Assembly (NCBI GenBank): GCA_907164885.2
Contig: OU015501.1
Coordinates: forward strand, 64,219,693 to 64,283,692
Source of the DNA: Dolomedes plantarius
Taxonomy: Eukaryota > Arthropoda > Arachnida > Araneae > Dolomedidae
DNA: 64,000 nt
Reading direction: 5' to 3'
Position numbers and translations under genes: made by a program. Below, piece by piece: positions 1-12,477 of this stretch (the first letter of the stretch is position 1; every line of letters begins with the position of its first letter). Under the pieces are notes generated by a model. The model did no database searches and was not told the DNA's origin. It saw only the letters and a program-made list of their open reading frames with translations.

Positions 1-35
1 TGTTTAATTACCATTGAGAAATCAAAGTTAAAATG

Positions 36-76
36 TGTCACAAAGTTGCCCCACCGAATAAGGGTACTTTGTGACA
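36..76. repeat. Perfect 11-bp inverted repeat (hairpin)
   Basis: Arms TGTCACAAAGT (36-46) and ACTTTGTGACA (66-76) are exact reverse complements around a 19-nt spacer. The motif GTCACAAAGT followed by a CCCC-containing stretch recurs in direct orientation near 415. This may be the edge of a repeat that begins outside the window; no element family was recognised. Confidence 0.6.
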
Positions 77-180
77 TTCTGTGTTTTTGACTTGAAATCC
101 GATAGGAAAATTTACTTTACACAAAGTTAGACAGTAAAACGCTTATCAAAGGCTTGATACACAATTATATATACCTATTA

Positions 181-316
181 CAAATATTGGATAGCTTTAT
201 CTATATCTTTGACATCAAAGATACCTCGGGTGGCCAGGACAGCCATCAGGTCTTTGAGATGATGGAGAAATTCGTCTTTCGGCACATTCTGCTCCTTCGG
301 GTAGTTTTGTCCAGAT
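181..316 (-). pseudogene. Short protein-like open stretch, unidentified
   Basis: Read on the minus strand, about 45 codons are open and end in TAA at 178-180. The peptide has a balanced, protein-like composition (it includes PKDEFLHHLKDLMAVL) unlike the low-complexity translations of the AT-rich surroundings. An in-frame stop and a probable frameshift lie just upstream. It could be the decayed C-terminus of a transposase or other mobile-element protein, but I recognise no family and assign no function. Confidence 0.2.
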
Positions 317-627
317 AGTCAATGCTTCTTTCTCTCCAGTGCTATTTTAGAGGACGGAAAAATGCAAGGAGGAGGTGGGTCGACTGTGTGTGTTATTTTG
401 TTAAAGCGTCAATGTGTCACAAAGTAACCCCGCCACCTTTCGATATTTAGGTTATGTTCTCATATCTCTCGGAAATATCACTACAGAAAAGTTATATTGC
501 TCCACAATCTAACCAACATATTGACAATAAAAAATAATTACCTGTGGTAGTTGGTTGTATAAGTTGTTAGTCTTCAGCACACAAAGTTTCCGAAGTTTGA
601 GTCAACCTGCTGTATCAGTGTATTGCC

Positions 628-659
628 AAACCTGTTGTCAATAGCATGACAACAGGTTT
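628..659. repeat. Perfect 13-bp hairpin
   Basis: AAACCTGTTGTCA (628-640) and its exact reverse complement (647-659) are separated by a 6-nt loop. It sits in a GC-richer patch (about 600-860) with no recognisable gene. Terminal hairpins occur near Helitron 3' ends, but the CTRR end expected for that class was not found, so the class is left open. Confidence 0.55.
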
Positions 660-859
660 GAACAGTACACTGGCCAGCGAAGACAAATGGCACGCAGAAG
701 CTTTGGAAACCGGCCACTATGTGTCTCTGCATGTCGGACAAGCTGTTGGCGCTGTTCTATGTTTGCCCGGTATCACGGGCGCGGCACAAGATCCGAAATG
801 CGAAAAAATTGCTGTTTAAGAAAGTTACCCCTGCAGTCGCAAATTAACCCCGTCTTATT

Positions 860-3600
860 GTATAATAAATGCCTCTAGTGCGGAAAATTTAGATATGATT
901 TAGAGGGGGTAAAATGAGTTTATTTATACTTTAGTTCTTATAAAGATATAAATCTATTGTTAATATCGTCTATAAGATATAAAGAAGGGATAAAGGGAAA
1001 TACTATGATTCTGCTAAAAATATGATATTAATTTTAAATCTATAACAAAGACGAATAATACCTTCAGCACATATTCAACACACATTAATTTGCAAAGTAA
1101 ATAAAGATTAACCTAGCATCTCTATTTAATAATAAAAGGTTTTATCCTTTCATTTAAGAATACGGGTTCTTGGTAAATTTATCAGGAAATCATCAATATT
1201 GTATGATTGAGAGTATCTATGGCAGTATCAATATTGAACACTGCAATAAAAAGGTCTATAATATTTTGATAAGCTGTCAATTAATCAAATACACTAGCAT
1301 GCTTTAACACGGTAGTCAGGTTTTCAACCAGCCAACCAGGAACTAGGACGAAATTCTATCTTTAGTAAGTAATCTTCATTCCCTATTAGTCAAAATCCTA
1401 ATTTCTGTAGCATTTCTTAACTGAAATCTGTTCGCTGACTGAGATCAACTCGCCGACAAATACTGTACGCTCGCATGCATGATACTTATTGAAAATAGGG
1501 TGAAATGTAAAATACATTTAATATGTAGTTAATTAAAAAGTCAAATAATCTGAATGCAGGTTATATCTTTTATGAAGCTATAATTGCATTTTTCTAAAAT
1601 TTTCTTCGACTGGCGTAATAAATTTATATAAATAAACTTTGATTGATGTCTCGAAAGAATGTTAACAATTACTTAGAAGTTTTTAAAATTATTTATTTAT
1701 CCTCTTATAATAACTTTTATTCTAAAAAGGCGTGTCATGTTTACAGTATTTAGTTAAAGTATATAAAACACTTTCTGAGCAATTTTTTCAAATAATCAGT
1801 GCTTTATACTAAAAGAAATGCGAATGTTTAATGAATAAGTAACTAAACAAGTCAAAACTTCCACAGACGCATTAACGGCGTGAAAAAATGAAGATTTTCT
1901 CCACTAGCCTCATCAAGCCTCATTCTCCATGTAGAAAAATCTTGTAACGTTCAAAATAAAATGCTTCAAAACTATATGATACTTAATACTCCACATGGAA
2001 TAGTTGTGCTATCGCTAACAATTTTCATAAAATAATACACTAGGTATGTCCGTGATTCTTTTTCTAGGTAAGATTTCCTTTTTTTATCATAATTATGTTT
2101 TTCTATAAATTTTCTTGCCGGAAAAATATTGAGATACTGCTTAATTTTTAATACTTCCTTAGACCTTTTAGTTTATAAAAGACGTTATTTAAATCTTTTG
2201 AATTTGATATGACAACTGCTTTGATGTCATTGCTCAGAAAATTATGATGAGATTCATCAGAAAATAATACAGAACATGATATTCTTCTAAATTTTACGCT
2301 TTAGAAGACATACCAGATATAACCTGAATATTTTAAGAGAAAACGAACACTAGGTAAAGGAACAAAGAGAAGCTAGGATTTCCTTTTCTTATCCTACTTT
2401 CAGAAGACCTCACTTAAATTTCACGTTTTCAATTTAAAAAATAGAAGCTATCCTCAAAAGCTTCTAGTATTTTCAAAATTAGAAGGAAATTACATCTGTT
2501 ATGTAATGTTACTTTTATAAAACAAATTCGTGATAAATTTATTTCTAATATCCGTAAAAGCCAAAAGAAAACATATATTTCATTTCTCAAAGATATAAGG
2601 CAATTACGTGCAGATATATATGCAACACAAATATACTTTTACCTAGTTAAGATAAAAAACTATGCTTCGTAATAATATTTATCTTTCCAGATAAAATTAA
2701 TCTATACCATTAATGAAAGTTTTTATATTTTGTTAGTTTTTTAATCATTTGCTGGATTTGTCATCGTAAGATTCCCTTCATTAACTTTCTCATGAGCATA
2801 TACACGCTGAGTTATGGTGAATAATTATTTTTGTTGTGAAAAATATGGATTTATTTAATTTACGAATGCCTGGTTGTTAGCAGTCAATATATTAGCAGTC
2901 TTGCTTCCAAATACATTTGCAAAATAAAATAAGAATTATCTAATACAAAGCACGTTTCCATTGTTCACCGTTCATAGGATGACCTGAGTTACAAACAGAG
3001 CAGCTCCCAGTTTATATTTTGAAAAAAAAAACATTTTTGTGGAATTCAATTTCTGTTTGTTAGAATTGTCCGATGTCATCTTAAATATTAGATTTTAAAT
3101 ATTAAATTTTCTGTTTGTTTTTTGTCTACATTCTTCTTATAATTATCTAGCTCTGTTATTTTTAATTTCATTCATATATAAATATAAAAGTAATGAAAAT
3201 AAAAGAGTTTTTGGCTCAGTAAATTAATTGTGATTTCGTACAAAATGAATATAAATTTAATATATGATGTGGACTTAAAAGCAAACTGAGCGCAACATTC
3301 ATGCTGTTATGTTAATGTTATCGCTATATATATAAGCAACTCTCAAATGTGTTTAAAAAGCATATTAAGAATTCATATAAAATGTGCTAAAAGGGTGTTC
3401 ATTCTCATAAAGTAACCAGTCCTTTAAATGATAGTTTATTTCTTGCGAATTAGGTTAGATGGCACTTTTTTAATAATAATTACAATCTCATGCAAAATTC
3501 TTTTATTTTAATAATTATTAATATTAAGTGAACTTTATATTGCAACTAATACAATCTTTCTCCCATTGCAAATTGCTTTAGAGTTACACTTGTTATTATT
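860..3600. other. AT-rich sequence, nothing recognised
   Basis: About 2.7 kb of AT-rich sequence with only short random open frames. No transposase, reverse transcriptase, tRNA-like or tandem-repeat signature was seen on either strand. Confidence 0.6.
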
Positions 3601-3639
3601 GTCAGATTTAGTCATGCTTACCTTCCTTTTTACTCCTAC

Positions 3640-3800
3640 TTGTAGGGCCCCGGGTTGCTCCAATTGGTCGGCAGATCTGTACTGTCCGTCCGGCTCCCAG
3701 GCCCACACTATTCATAAACCGAACAGGGGAAATCAACGCTCGGTTGAGTTTGCAGGTTTTGCTACTCAGCGCCGGTCTTCAGTTTGAACAAGGCTTATTA
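3640..3800. other. GC-rich patch of unknown nature
   Basis: A sharply bounded GC-rich block begins with GGGCCCCGGG inside very AT-rich DNA. A short open frame crosses it, but the peptide matches no family I know. A fragment of a retroelement is possible. No TIRs or target duplication were seen. Confidence 0.35.
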
Positions 3801-3819
3801 GCCGTGGTAGCCGTAATAG

Positions 3820-5290
3820 TTTGGAATTAATCTTACTTGTTTTCCAATAAATTATCTTCCTAAATGTTGTTTTTCTCCCAGCTATCCATAACTATTCAAA
3901 TATAGCAGAAAGCTGCTTTCCTCCTATGATCTTTCCTTTATGCGGACTTACTCTTTGGGTTAACTTTGAGATATACTTTGATTTATTCAGCACTCTTTGC
4001 TTATGTTGATATCAAGCAGTTCAGAATACCACCATTTTGTTTTCTATATTCCTTGGCATTATTAATGACTATTTCTAATAGACTTTTGAATTTTTTTAAT
4101 ATTTTGTTAGATTGTTGTCTACCCTCATTTAAAATCTTGATCAAATTTTGCTCCCGTCATTTGCTAACTTTTTTTACAAAACATAGCTTAAAACCGGGTT
4201 ACTTATAAGGATAGATTTTCGGTAGTAATTATTTTGAATCTGAAATGGGATTTTTTAAGGCTAACATTCAAGGAAATGACATAGCAAACTTTCGATATGA
4301 AATAATAAATAATACATCTCAAATATTTCTACTGGTATCTGAAATAAAAGAAATGTCTGCTCATAATGATTTCCATCATTCTTAGCATTTAATTGAGCTG
4401 TACTTAATGATTCGGTTAATGTGCAGTTGATCTTTCACTCTCTATCTTTTTCTCTCCCACAAAAAACTTTTAACCTTTATCGTCCTTTATTGCTAGAAGA
4501 AATTATTATAATACACAATATTTTGTCACTGCTATATTGTTACTTTTCTATAATCTAGTTTCCCCTTTAAAGCAATAACTGTTTTATTCCCTGGAATGAA
4601 AAACTCCGGCCAGAGGGCATAAGTACCAACAGCAATAACAACTCTGTTTTATTCAAAATAAGTTTTACTTGCTGTGCTAGATAATTTAGAAAATAATAAT
4701 CAAGTAACAGTTTAAGTTGAAAGAGGTCACAGTAAAGCTGCATTTTTTCCCTAGTAAAAACTGTCTAGTTTTTGTGAATTGTTGCAAAAGGAGAGAATAT
4801 TAATGTGATTGTTATACAAATTGTTTCTAAAGTATTTCATCGCTATATTCCTGTTCATTCTTTTATGTCTTAATTTTTATTCAATAGCAAAATCTTATAA
4901 TGAGGTATTTAAAAGCTCTCACGTGTTTTAATGCAAAATAGGAAAGATAATTTTCTTAGCAGCATAATGATAGAAACTCAAATAATATTTTGAACAAACC
5001 AAAAATTAAATTTTCGGATATAGGATAAAAATAATTTTCATATCTTATTTTATAATAAAGTAATTGTTCCTTTCAAGAAAACCCTTAAACAACAAAAGCA
5101 TTATAAATAAAAATAAAAATATTTGTATTTTTCAATGTATACGTACTTAAATTTTTTTCTAAATGCTACTTGTTGCCAATTTTTAAGAAGGACGTAGCAA
5201 TCTTAATAACTATAAATTATTTGGTATTTTGCGGTATACTAATTTTGTTGTAGCTTATTTTAATAAAAATCTAAGGTTATAAGAATCCAA
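3820..5290. other. AT-rich sequence with one SINE tail
   Basis: Apart from the SINE tail at 4605-4645, nothing is recognisable. The 80-residue open frame at 3966-4208 is hydrophobic and low in complexity, as chance frames in AT-rich DNA often are. Confidence 0.55.
4605..4645 (+). repeat. SINE 3' tail fragment
   Basis: The string GGCCAGAGGGCATAAG followed by an AAC/CAA-rich tail matches the 3' end of the full-length SINEs at 22.7-23.5 kb (there on the minus strand) and of the fragment at 47.3 kb. Only the tail is preserved; the tRNA-like head is absent. Confidence 0.5.
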
Positions 5291-5299
5291 AATCTGAAG

Positions 5300-7229
5300 C
5301 CATCTATTCAAAAGCCGCCTACGACGCTGTCTGGAAAGAGAAACTTCTGTTGAGGCTTTGTGAACTGGTACTAAAACCCAATATGTTTAAATGGATTCGT
5401 AGATTCATTGGGAACTGCATATGTATGGTCAAATGCGCTGATAGCTCCTCAAACTCTAAGGTTCTGCAGACTGGCCTTCCTCAGGGAGATGTCGGTAGCT
5501 GCAATTTATTCAACAGTTATAGAAATGAGTTTGTTTTGTTGCTTAAAAGTATTCCTAATATAAAATGTCTTCTTTATGCAGATAACCTGGTTATCTGGAT
5601 TGAATCTATAAAGAAAAATGCAAAATTTTCAGTAAAAGTACACTAAACTCGGCATCTCTGATTCTTGAGGACTCGGGCATTTCTAAATATACGAGTATTA
5701 ATTTTTCTAAAACATGCTTCCAAAGCTTTTCTCTCACTCATAAACCTGTTGAATTCTCTCTTTACCATAGTGGGGTGCAGGTGCCTGAAATAAGTGACTT
5801 TTCATACATAGGTTACACATTTGATCGTAAACTTAATTGGAAGCAGCATGCATTAAATATTATTAATAAAGCGTATAAACGACTTTCATTTTTAAAGCAT
5901 CTCGCTGGCTGTAGATGAGGATGTTCCAGATCAACTCTTAATTTGATTTACAAGGCATTTATCCTTCCTATTATCCCCTATTGGACTGAATTTCTTGTAG
6001 TCTTATCGATGCAAATGAAATAAATTGCCGGACCAATTTCAAAATCAAGCCCTCCACTTACTATCTAGAGCTGTAAAATTAACTCCCATAGACGCTATGC
6101 TGCTCTACACTGAAAATGGGCCTATTTAATCAATTATTGAAGAAAGGGCTGTACTCATGTAGAAAAAATTCTTAAAACCTGGATTATCTCTCTTTCGAAT
6201 TCCAAAGACTCTCAGCAACTTACACTCCCAAAAGGACTACTGAAGGGGGTACTCGAGTTGAAAGAACTGTTTGATTTCAACTTTCTTCTTGAGCAACTGC
6301 AAGTGTCTCGTAATCCCATTAAAATAAAACAGTTTGACGTCAGCCCAAATTAACTTGCAACTAACTACTAACTTAACAAATAACAGATTACGTACTTAAG
6401 AAGTTTACCATCCCTATAGTGTTAAGGTCGTTGCCATACGAAACTATTAACACCCTTTACCCTGAAGTTACCCTAGGTTCCGGATTTATGCAGATGGTTC
6501 CAGAATGGACAACTCCATCAACTGAGGTGCTGTGATATTTTATGGACTGTTCAATATTTGCGACTCGGCTGGGTGGTATGGTATCGATTTTGATAAAGAG
6601 ATCGTGACCCTTAGAATTGCACTTCACCACTTGACTTGTAGACTGTGTACATAAGCTTTCGAGGGCGGTGATCCTTTGTGATTCTAAGTCCGCACTCCAG
6701 GCCATTTATTCCTCAACCATTTCCCAATCAAATACTATCCTTCAAGGCAAATTAAGCCATATTGATTCATCTGATAGAGGTAAATTGACAGTTGTGCAGT
6801 GGATCCCTGACCACTTAGCAATCACGGCAATGAGACGGCCGATTTCTTGGCCAAAAAGGGTACTGCCATCGCCCCAATTTCTCCCCATGATTTGCCTTTT
6901 ATTCAATGAAACTCATTATCCGAAAGCGACAAAAAGATAAACTTGTAGGCCAGGTTTGGGAAAGAAACACTACTAAACTGTGGGAATCTCAATTCCGTGA
7001 CATTCCAGACCATCCGCGAGATAAAGCTGAGGCCTTATTTCGTTTCATCACTGGTCACGACTGTCTAGCATGCCATTTACACCAGATTAAAATTTATGCT
7101 AACCCTTCCTGTATACTGTATTACCTCCAGGAGGATATGAGCAGAACTCACCTTTCCCACTACCCCGCTCTTTCCTTTTCCCAAGAATCTGAACGTTATT
7201 GGGAAACAAAGACTTGCATTGGTTTATAG
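5300..7229 (+). pseudogene. Decayed jockey-like LINE ORF2 (reverse transcriptase and RNase H)
   Basis: This is a remnant of the ORF2 polyprotein of a non-LTR retrotransposon, which in an active element primes reverse transcription at a nicked target. In frame pieces I read, in order: RT motif A (SKAAYDAVWK, near 5310), RT motif B (GLPQGDVGS, near 5475), motif C with YADN instead of YADD (near 5575), thumb and connection sequence, an RNase H domain starting YADGSRMDN (near 6485), DSKSALQAI (near 6680), WIPDHLAI followed after a frameshift by GNETADFLAKKG (near 6790-6860), then the LINE C-terminal tail (FRFITGHDCLACHLHQI, near 7040). Many stops and frameshifts separate these blocks, and the catalytic second Asp of YADD is lost. 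The 5' end (ORF1 and endonuclease) is missing, as in typical 5'-truncated copies. Family placement is from motif order and tail type. Confidence 0.85.
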
Positions 7230-7232
7230 CTA

Positions 7233-9045
7233 CCTTTGTAATCTAGAGCATTGCATTTCTTCTTGTCTTCTGCTTTTGTTTCATGTATGTCTGCTGTTGG
7301 CTTACGCTATTGTAACCCGCCATTATAAATTTTTCTTTTAATCCGGATATATAAAATTCAGTGTTAATTAATTTCCTAAATTTTATTTTTTTTAAATTAT
7401 ATTTTAGCTTTAACAATTCTACGTGCATTTTGTATATTGATCTTTGACATATCTCGCCTATTCATGTTGTCATGTCAGTGTATCGCGTAAGGCCCTGACA
7501 TTCATTTAACAAGCATAAGTAATTTTGCTGAACCAGTATCTTTTTTATTAAAAAAAATTCTTTTGCAGGGTAGTTTAAAATAATTTCTGTCAAGTTTCCT
7601 TTTCATGGCATTTATGTATAGTCCTCATGTTTTTAGAGCTATTACAGTTAGTGAAAATGACTGTTTGTAGTTATCAAAGGAATGACTTGAAAATCAACAG
7701 AGTGTACAGGAGAAAAAAAGTATCTTAAAAAGTTCATCAAAATGTCTTGGACACTTTGTACCTTTTAATAGTGCAAGATTTTGAAATATCAACAGCCATC
7801 AATCAGGCGTGATATCCAACAGCAGAAGATTAAAATATTGCGCAAGAAATTCATTTATTGATAGGCACATACCAGCCCTCTTTGTCTTTTAAAATATCCA
7901 AACATAAGACTATAATCTCTATACATAATATGGCTACTAAATCTCTAGAGTACTTTTCCTCACATTTAAAAAATATTCAAATTCTTGTTGGAAAAAATCC
8001 TAACTTAATTTTCTTAATATTCATCACCAAAAAGAGTATTCTCTTATCTTCATCAAGTTATTTTTATTATCTGCCTGAAGTTTTTTATTTCCAAATTAGT
8101 AAGAGTTGAGGCAATTACCTAAAGATCTTAGAGGGTTATCCCTTTAGCAAGCAAAACAAATGAGAGAGTCCCTTTTTCCTTGTTTAACTTTCCCTTTTGA
8201 ATAGGATAAGCCGCAAAAATTACTCAGCGGTGTTCCAATAAATTGATGTTATGTCACTGTTGCTGCAATTTTATGTTTTTAGTAAACCATGTACAAAAAT
8301 TACTTCTACTTTTTTTTCAACTTAACATCACCTGGAATAAATTTTAGTAAAAATAATTCGGTGTTCTAACTAATTTTAAATTTCAAATTACTGATGCTTA
8401 ACTACATTAATGATAATTATTCATAGCTAAATTTTCAAGTAATTCTCTAGTATAAAAAGTAATGCTTGAAAAGTAGTATTAAAAGAAAGTACATTTTTTG
8501 TCGTAATAACAGATTACTGAGCATTTTAATATTTCTATAGAACAAATATTTTTTACCTTTTAGAATTCCCGAAAAACCAGGAAATTTAAAAACACTTTTG
8601 CTAAAATGATGTCTTATGGTGTTATCTGTTTCCTATCCTTTTTCCCATTTTTCATTGTTTTATCTCAAACATTTTGTCCGAACTATAGCTTTCGTATTAC
8701 CCAAAATCTGGCCAGAAATTTCAAATTTAGTGTTTTCAGGATGTATTCAAAGTTCTTTTGCAGCTTTTTTGTGCAAAAGTGAATTTCTGAGCATCTTATA
8801 AATGATGAGTTCTTAAAATATTAATACGTTTCTCTTTCACGATTACAAAAATCATATTACACAGTTAAAAATAAATAAAAAAAATTTTATTTTTAAATAG
8901 AAATTCCAAACTGCAGATTTTTTTAATTCAACAAAATGCTCAAAAAATCATCATTATTATGAGTAATTTGGAAAAATTTTGGGAAATTTTTAGAATTGTG
9001 CAGGAAATTATGTATCATGTATAATTGATATCTAAATTTTAATAT
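7233..9045. other. LINE 3' flank and AT-rich sequence
   Basis: The first ~150 bases may be LINE 3' UTR. The rest is AT-rich with no recognised element. Chance open frames at 7858-8109 and 8616-8801 encode low-complexity, I/F/S-rich peptides without motifs. Confidence 0.5.
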
Positions 9046-9562
9046 TGTAACGTAGTCAAAAATACGACAAGCGTTTCGCTTCAATTACTTTACTGCGCTA
9101 CCTTAAATACTACAACTACAAAAAGCAAGTATGTACAGCGAGTTAGAATTTACAGTTAAATTTGTCAGGACGGCTTCTGGTTCACCGACAACGCGGCCTA
9201 GAGAAGGCCTCTCGGACCAAAGAGCTCCGTCTCTCTCACACACAAAAACAGATCTCTCTCGTGGAGTATTGGGGGTCTTCTTTTATACGGTCGGCGAATT
9301 CAAAAGCTTTCTCCGGCGTTTTAAGTGCTCGTAAGTGTCCAAAGTTTATGGGATTCCACATGTCGCTATAGTGTCAAAATTCTGGAGAGCCCTCGAACCA
9401 CACTGGGATTTATGTTTTCTATAACGTCAGAACCGGCCATTACACGAACTTTATGGCCTCTTATCCTAGAGTTTATGAGACAGCTCAGTTTAACATTTCG
9501 CCGATAGATGACATGTTCATGTTGAGGGGTAGGAACGGGCATCACATACTTATATAATTACA
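9046..9562 (-). mobile_element. Candidate solo LTR, minus strand
   Basis: On the minus strand a 517-bp block starts TGTAATTATA and ends CTACGTTACA, fitting the TG...CA ends of an LTR. It is more GC-rich and balanced than its surroundings and carries a clean TATA-box candidate, GTATAAAA (plus-strand 9281-9288), near its middle, as expected at a U3/R boundary. No internal retrotransposon domain adjoins it, so it would be a solo LTR. I could not find a matching target-site duplication, so ends and class (Gypsy-like most likely) are inferred. The short open frames inside it are not evidence of coding. Confidence 0.45.
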
Positions 9563-9648
9563 ATTTTCGTGTAGTAATGGAGACCACGTCAAATATATAC
9601 ATATATCTTAGGATATATAGAAAAATATCTTACAGCTGTCCAAAACAA

Positions 9649-10814
9649 TACGAGGTCAGTCAATAAATTAGTTGCAAACCTACGTAAAAACCTCGGTAAA
9701 AGCGACATTTCATTGAAACTTTGTGGTAATACATTGAATCAAATGCTATGGCAGGTACAGTAGCGGCTTTGACGTTGCAGTTTTAGTTTGCTCGCTAATC
9801 AGTCGTGAATATTTCTCTCCAATCGCCAGTGGCGTCCTGATTTGAAGTGCATGCAGTAATCCGCTTCCTGTGAACAAAAGGTCGCGACTGCACTGACATT
9901 TAGCGCAGTTGCATGAAGTGTACGGTGATAACGCCGACATTGCACCAAGTTATCAACAAGTGCTATTCCTCAGTTGAGAATGGCCGTAGAGATATAGAAG
10001 ATAAGTTTTTTCGATGACAGATAAGAACGTATATACGCGTGAATGAACCCATTCTTCAAAACAGACGTGCCGCAGTAGACGAGATCGGCTCGCCTATTGA
10101 CTGACCAATAAAGTGCAATGATTTGGAAGAGCTCTAGCATTTTGTAAATGTTATCAACAGGTAGGAAATCATTTTTGACACAAAATCATTATCGATGACA
10201 AGACTTGGGTTCATCATTTTGGCCCTGAAATGAAACCCTGCTTTCTCGAAAGAAATACCAAACAGTTCCACCCGCAGGGAATGTGATCCTTACGCTGTGT
10301 GAAGTTAATGCTGAGATGTAGTGAATACCGAATTCTTTTTTTTTCCTGGAGTGGTTGTGAAGGCCGCTTAAAGATCGACGGCCAGGTAAACTTCCAAAAG
10401 CCCTTTTGCTCTTGCATGAAAATGCGAGACCGCATGCGGCTACCCTAACGAGGGATCTTTTAAAAAAGTTTAAGCGGAAATTGTGGAAATAGCCCCCTTA
10501 CAGCCTTGATCTTGCGCCATGTGACTTCCACGTTTTCGGTCCAATGATACGAGAACTTGCAACGTGACGATAACACTCGGATAACGAGGTAAAAGTTTCA
10601 ACCTAACAATGGTTATCTCAATTGGTCGGTAATTCTTCATAGATGGCATAGAAAAACTAGTGTCGCGTCTCCATAAATGTTAAAATAAAGGAGGGGATTA
10701 TGCCAAGAAATAGCTTCTGCATTATACTTTTATGTTAGTAAAGCTTTGTTCATAATTTCAACCCGGTTTTACTTCTTCCAACGAGTGCAACTAACTTTTT
10801 GACTTGCCTCCGTA
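9649..10814 (+). mobile_element. Decayed mariner element
   Basis: TA-flanked ends match each other as inverted repeats: left ACGAGGTCAGTCAATAAA and right (reverse complement) ACGGAGGCAAGTCAAAAA, both followed by TTAGTTGCA. Length ~1.17 kb is typical of mariner. The inside carries a broken transposase. A diverged partial copy of the same family lies at 49.6-50.0 kb in the opposite orientation. Confidence 0.8.
9880..10680 (+). pseudogene. Mariner transposase pseudogene
   Basis: Mariner transposases cut and paste the element at TA dinucleotides using a DD34D catalytic triad. Frame fragments here read, in order, QLHEVYGDNA in the N-terminal helix-turn-helix region (near 9910), DDKTWVHHFGPEMK around the first catalytic Asp (near 10195), LLHENARPHAATL where HDN has become HEN (near 10410), and PPYSLDLAPCDFHVF with the third Asp (near 10495). 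A stop codon sits between the last two, and about 29 instead of 34 residues separate them, so a small deletion is likely. Multiple frameshifts exclude function. Nested open frames on the opposite strand are shadows. Confidence 0.8.
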
Positions 10815-12477
10815 TGTTCACATGTCGTAAACAACTTACAGTGTAATGAACAGTTTAAAACTTGAATTGCAGTAAATGCTATGACACCTTTGGAACAAAG
10901 TATCCATCTTGTACGTATTTGTATTGACATGTGTATTAGAAACCAATTCTACTAAGAAATCACGAAATGCAAACATATTAAATAATGTATCCCTCTCATA
11001 TTAAAAAAAAGATATTTTACATAGTTTAAATAGTAATTGAAATTGCCAGTACTTCTGTTTAAAACTAAGAAAAATCAGATTTATATAAATATTATTCCCC
11101 TTCCTTAATATACAATGAATCAAACTTATAATCGTTATAATCAGCTTTTAATACTGAGCTTTTTTGTTCTCTTAATTAGACATCTCTCTAAGGATATTTG
11201 CAAATCTGAATGGGAATTACGTTGATTAAACTGTCATCTACATCAGAAGTAAATGTAAATATTTTATTATTTACTCAAAACTTAAGCGATAAGCTGTTTG
11301 AAGAATATGAGGAATTTTTCTGGCAAGCATTTAGTTCATATTTTCCTACAGAACTTGTAATTAAAATGTTAAAGTATATTTACCATGGTCCAGATCTTAA
11401 TTATATTAAATTCTTCCATCAGTCATGCTTCTTTCCATTACTATGCTGATGAAAAGATTTATAATAACGCTTTTCATTATTATGAAGGACCCGCTGGGGA
11501 ATTCCTATACAATCTATTGAAAACGTGATTATGATATGGAAAATATTAGCTAAAGGAACTTCATTTTAAACTATTGAAATGTCCTTTAGCTTTCCTTTCA
11601 TAAGCAAAAACATTTGCAGTATTATCCTTTTTTGTTCAGCTAGCATAGATTTCAAACGGAACTTGAAAGGATATTTCAACAATATATTCAGACAGTTTAT
11701 TTTGCGAATTTTATGTAAATCTATACAGTGTTTAATTTTAAAATTTATTTAATGAGTTTGACATTTATGACTTTTGCTATTCCTGAACACCACTGAGCGT
11801 CATTTGGTTTTATCCGTAAATCCATGAAAGGAAATGTCATAAATCCTATTTAGATTAAAAAAAAATTGTCTTTTTTTTCATGGATTTGAAGTGATGCACA
11901 ATATCACAAACCTACAGCATTTAAATATTACATGACTGTTAATGACGCCAACTCAATACCAGAAACTTAACTACCCGCTTACTTTACTCTGTCACTGTTC
12001 AACGACACGTAAGTGTCAAACCAGACGCAGATAGTGTATGTATTTTGTAATAATGGAGGAATGAACTGATCTGAAAAGTTTCTTAATTAAGATGCCGTTT
12101 CATTTACACTGAAACACAGATCCCGTAATGTTCACAGCTTGTTAAAGTCTGGTAGGCTCATAATAGTACTACAGTATCAAATATACGACACTTTTAATTC
12201 CTAAACTAGTATTTCAAAACAGTCCCCCTCTGAATGGGTATAAGTTGTTCAAGAATGCTGCAGCAAATGCTGCAACCATTAATAAGGAACTTAACATCAA
12301 GAACTCTGTAAAGCAGTAGCAGAGCAAGTATTAACTCAACAAAAACGCAGAGTAGTTTGGGGCTGCACTAATTTATTTATGTGCACTGTTTAGTTTTTAT
12401 CTCACTGGTTGTAAGTGAAATGAGTTTGTTTTAAAATCTCTCCTTAAACCACACGTCCCGAATTAAGGCTGCTTTGT
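10815..12477. other. AT-rich sequence, nothing recognised
   Basis: No element recognised. One short inverted repeat (AAATCCATGAAA at 11818 against its complement at 11877) is probably incidental. The open frame at 11210-11449 has no recognisable motif. Confidence 0.5.

Noticed and set aside
600..900. Helitron 3' end at the hairpin near 640
   Set aside because: No CTRR terminus at the expected distance and no 5' TC end could be found.
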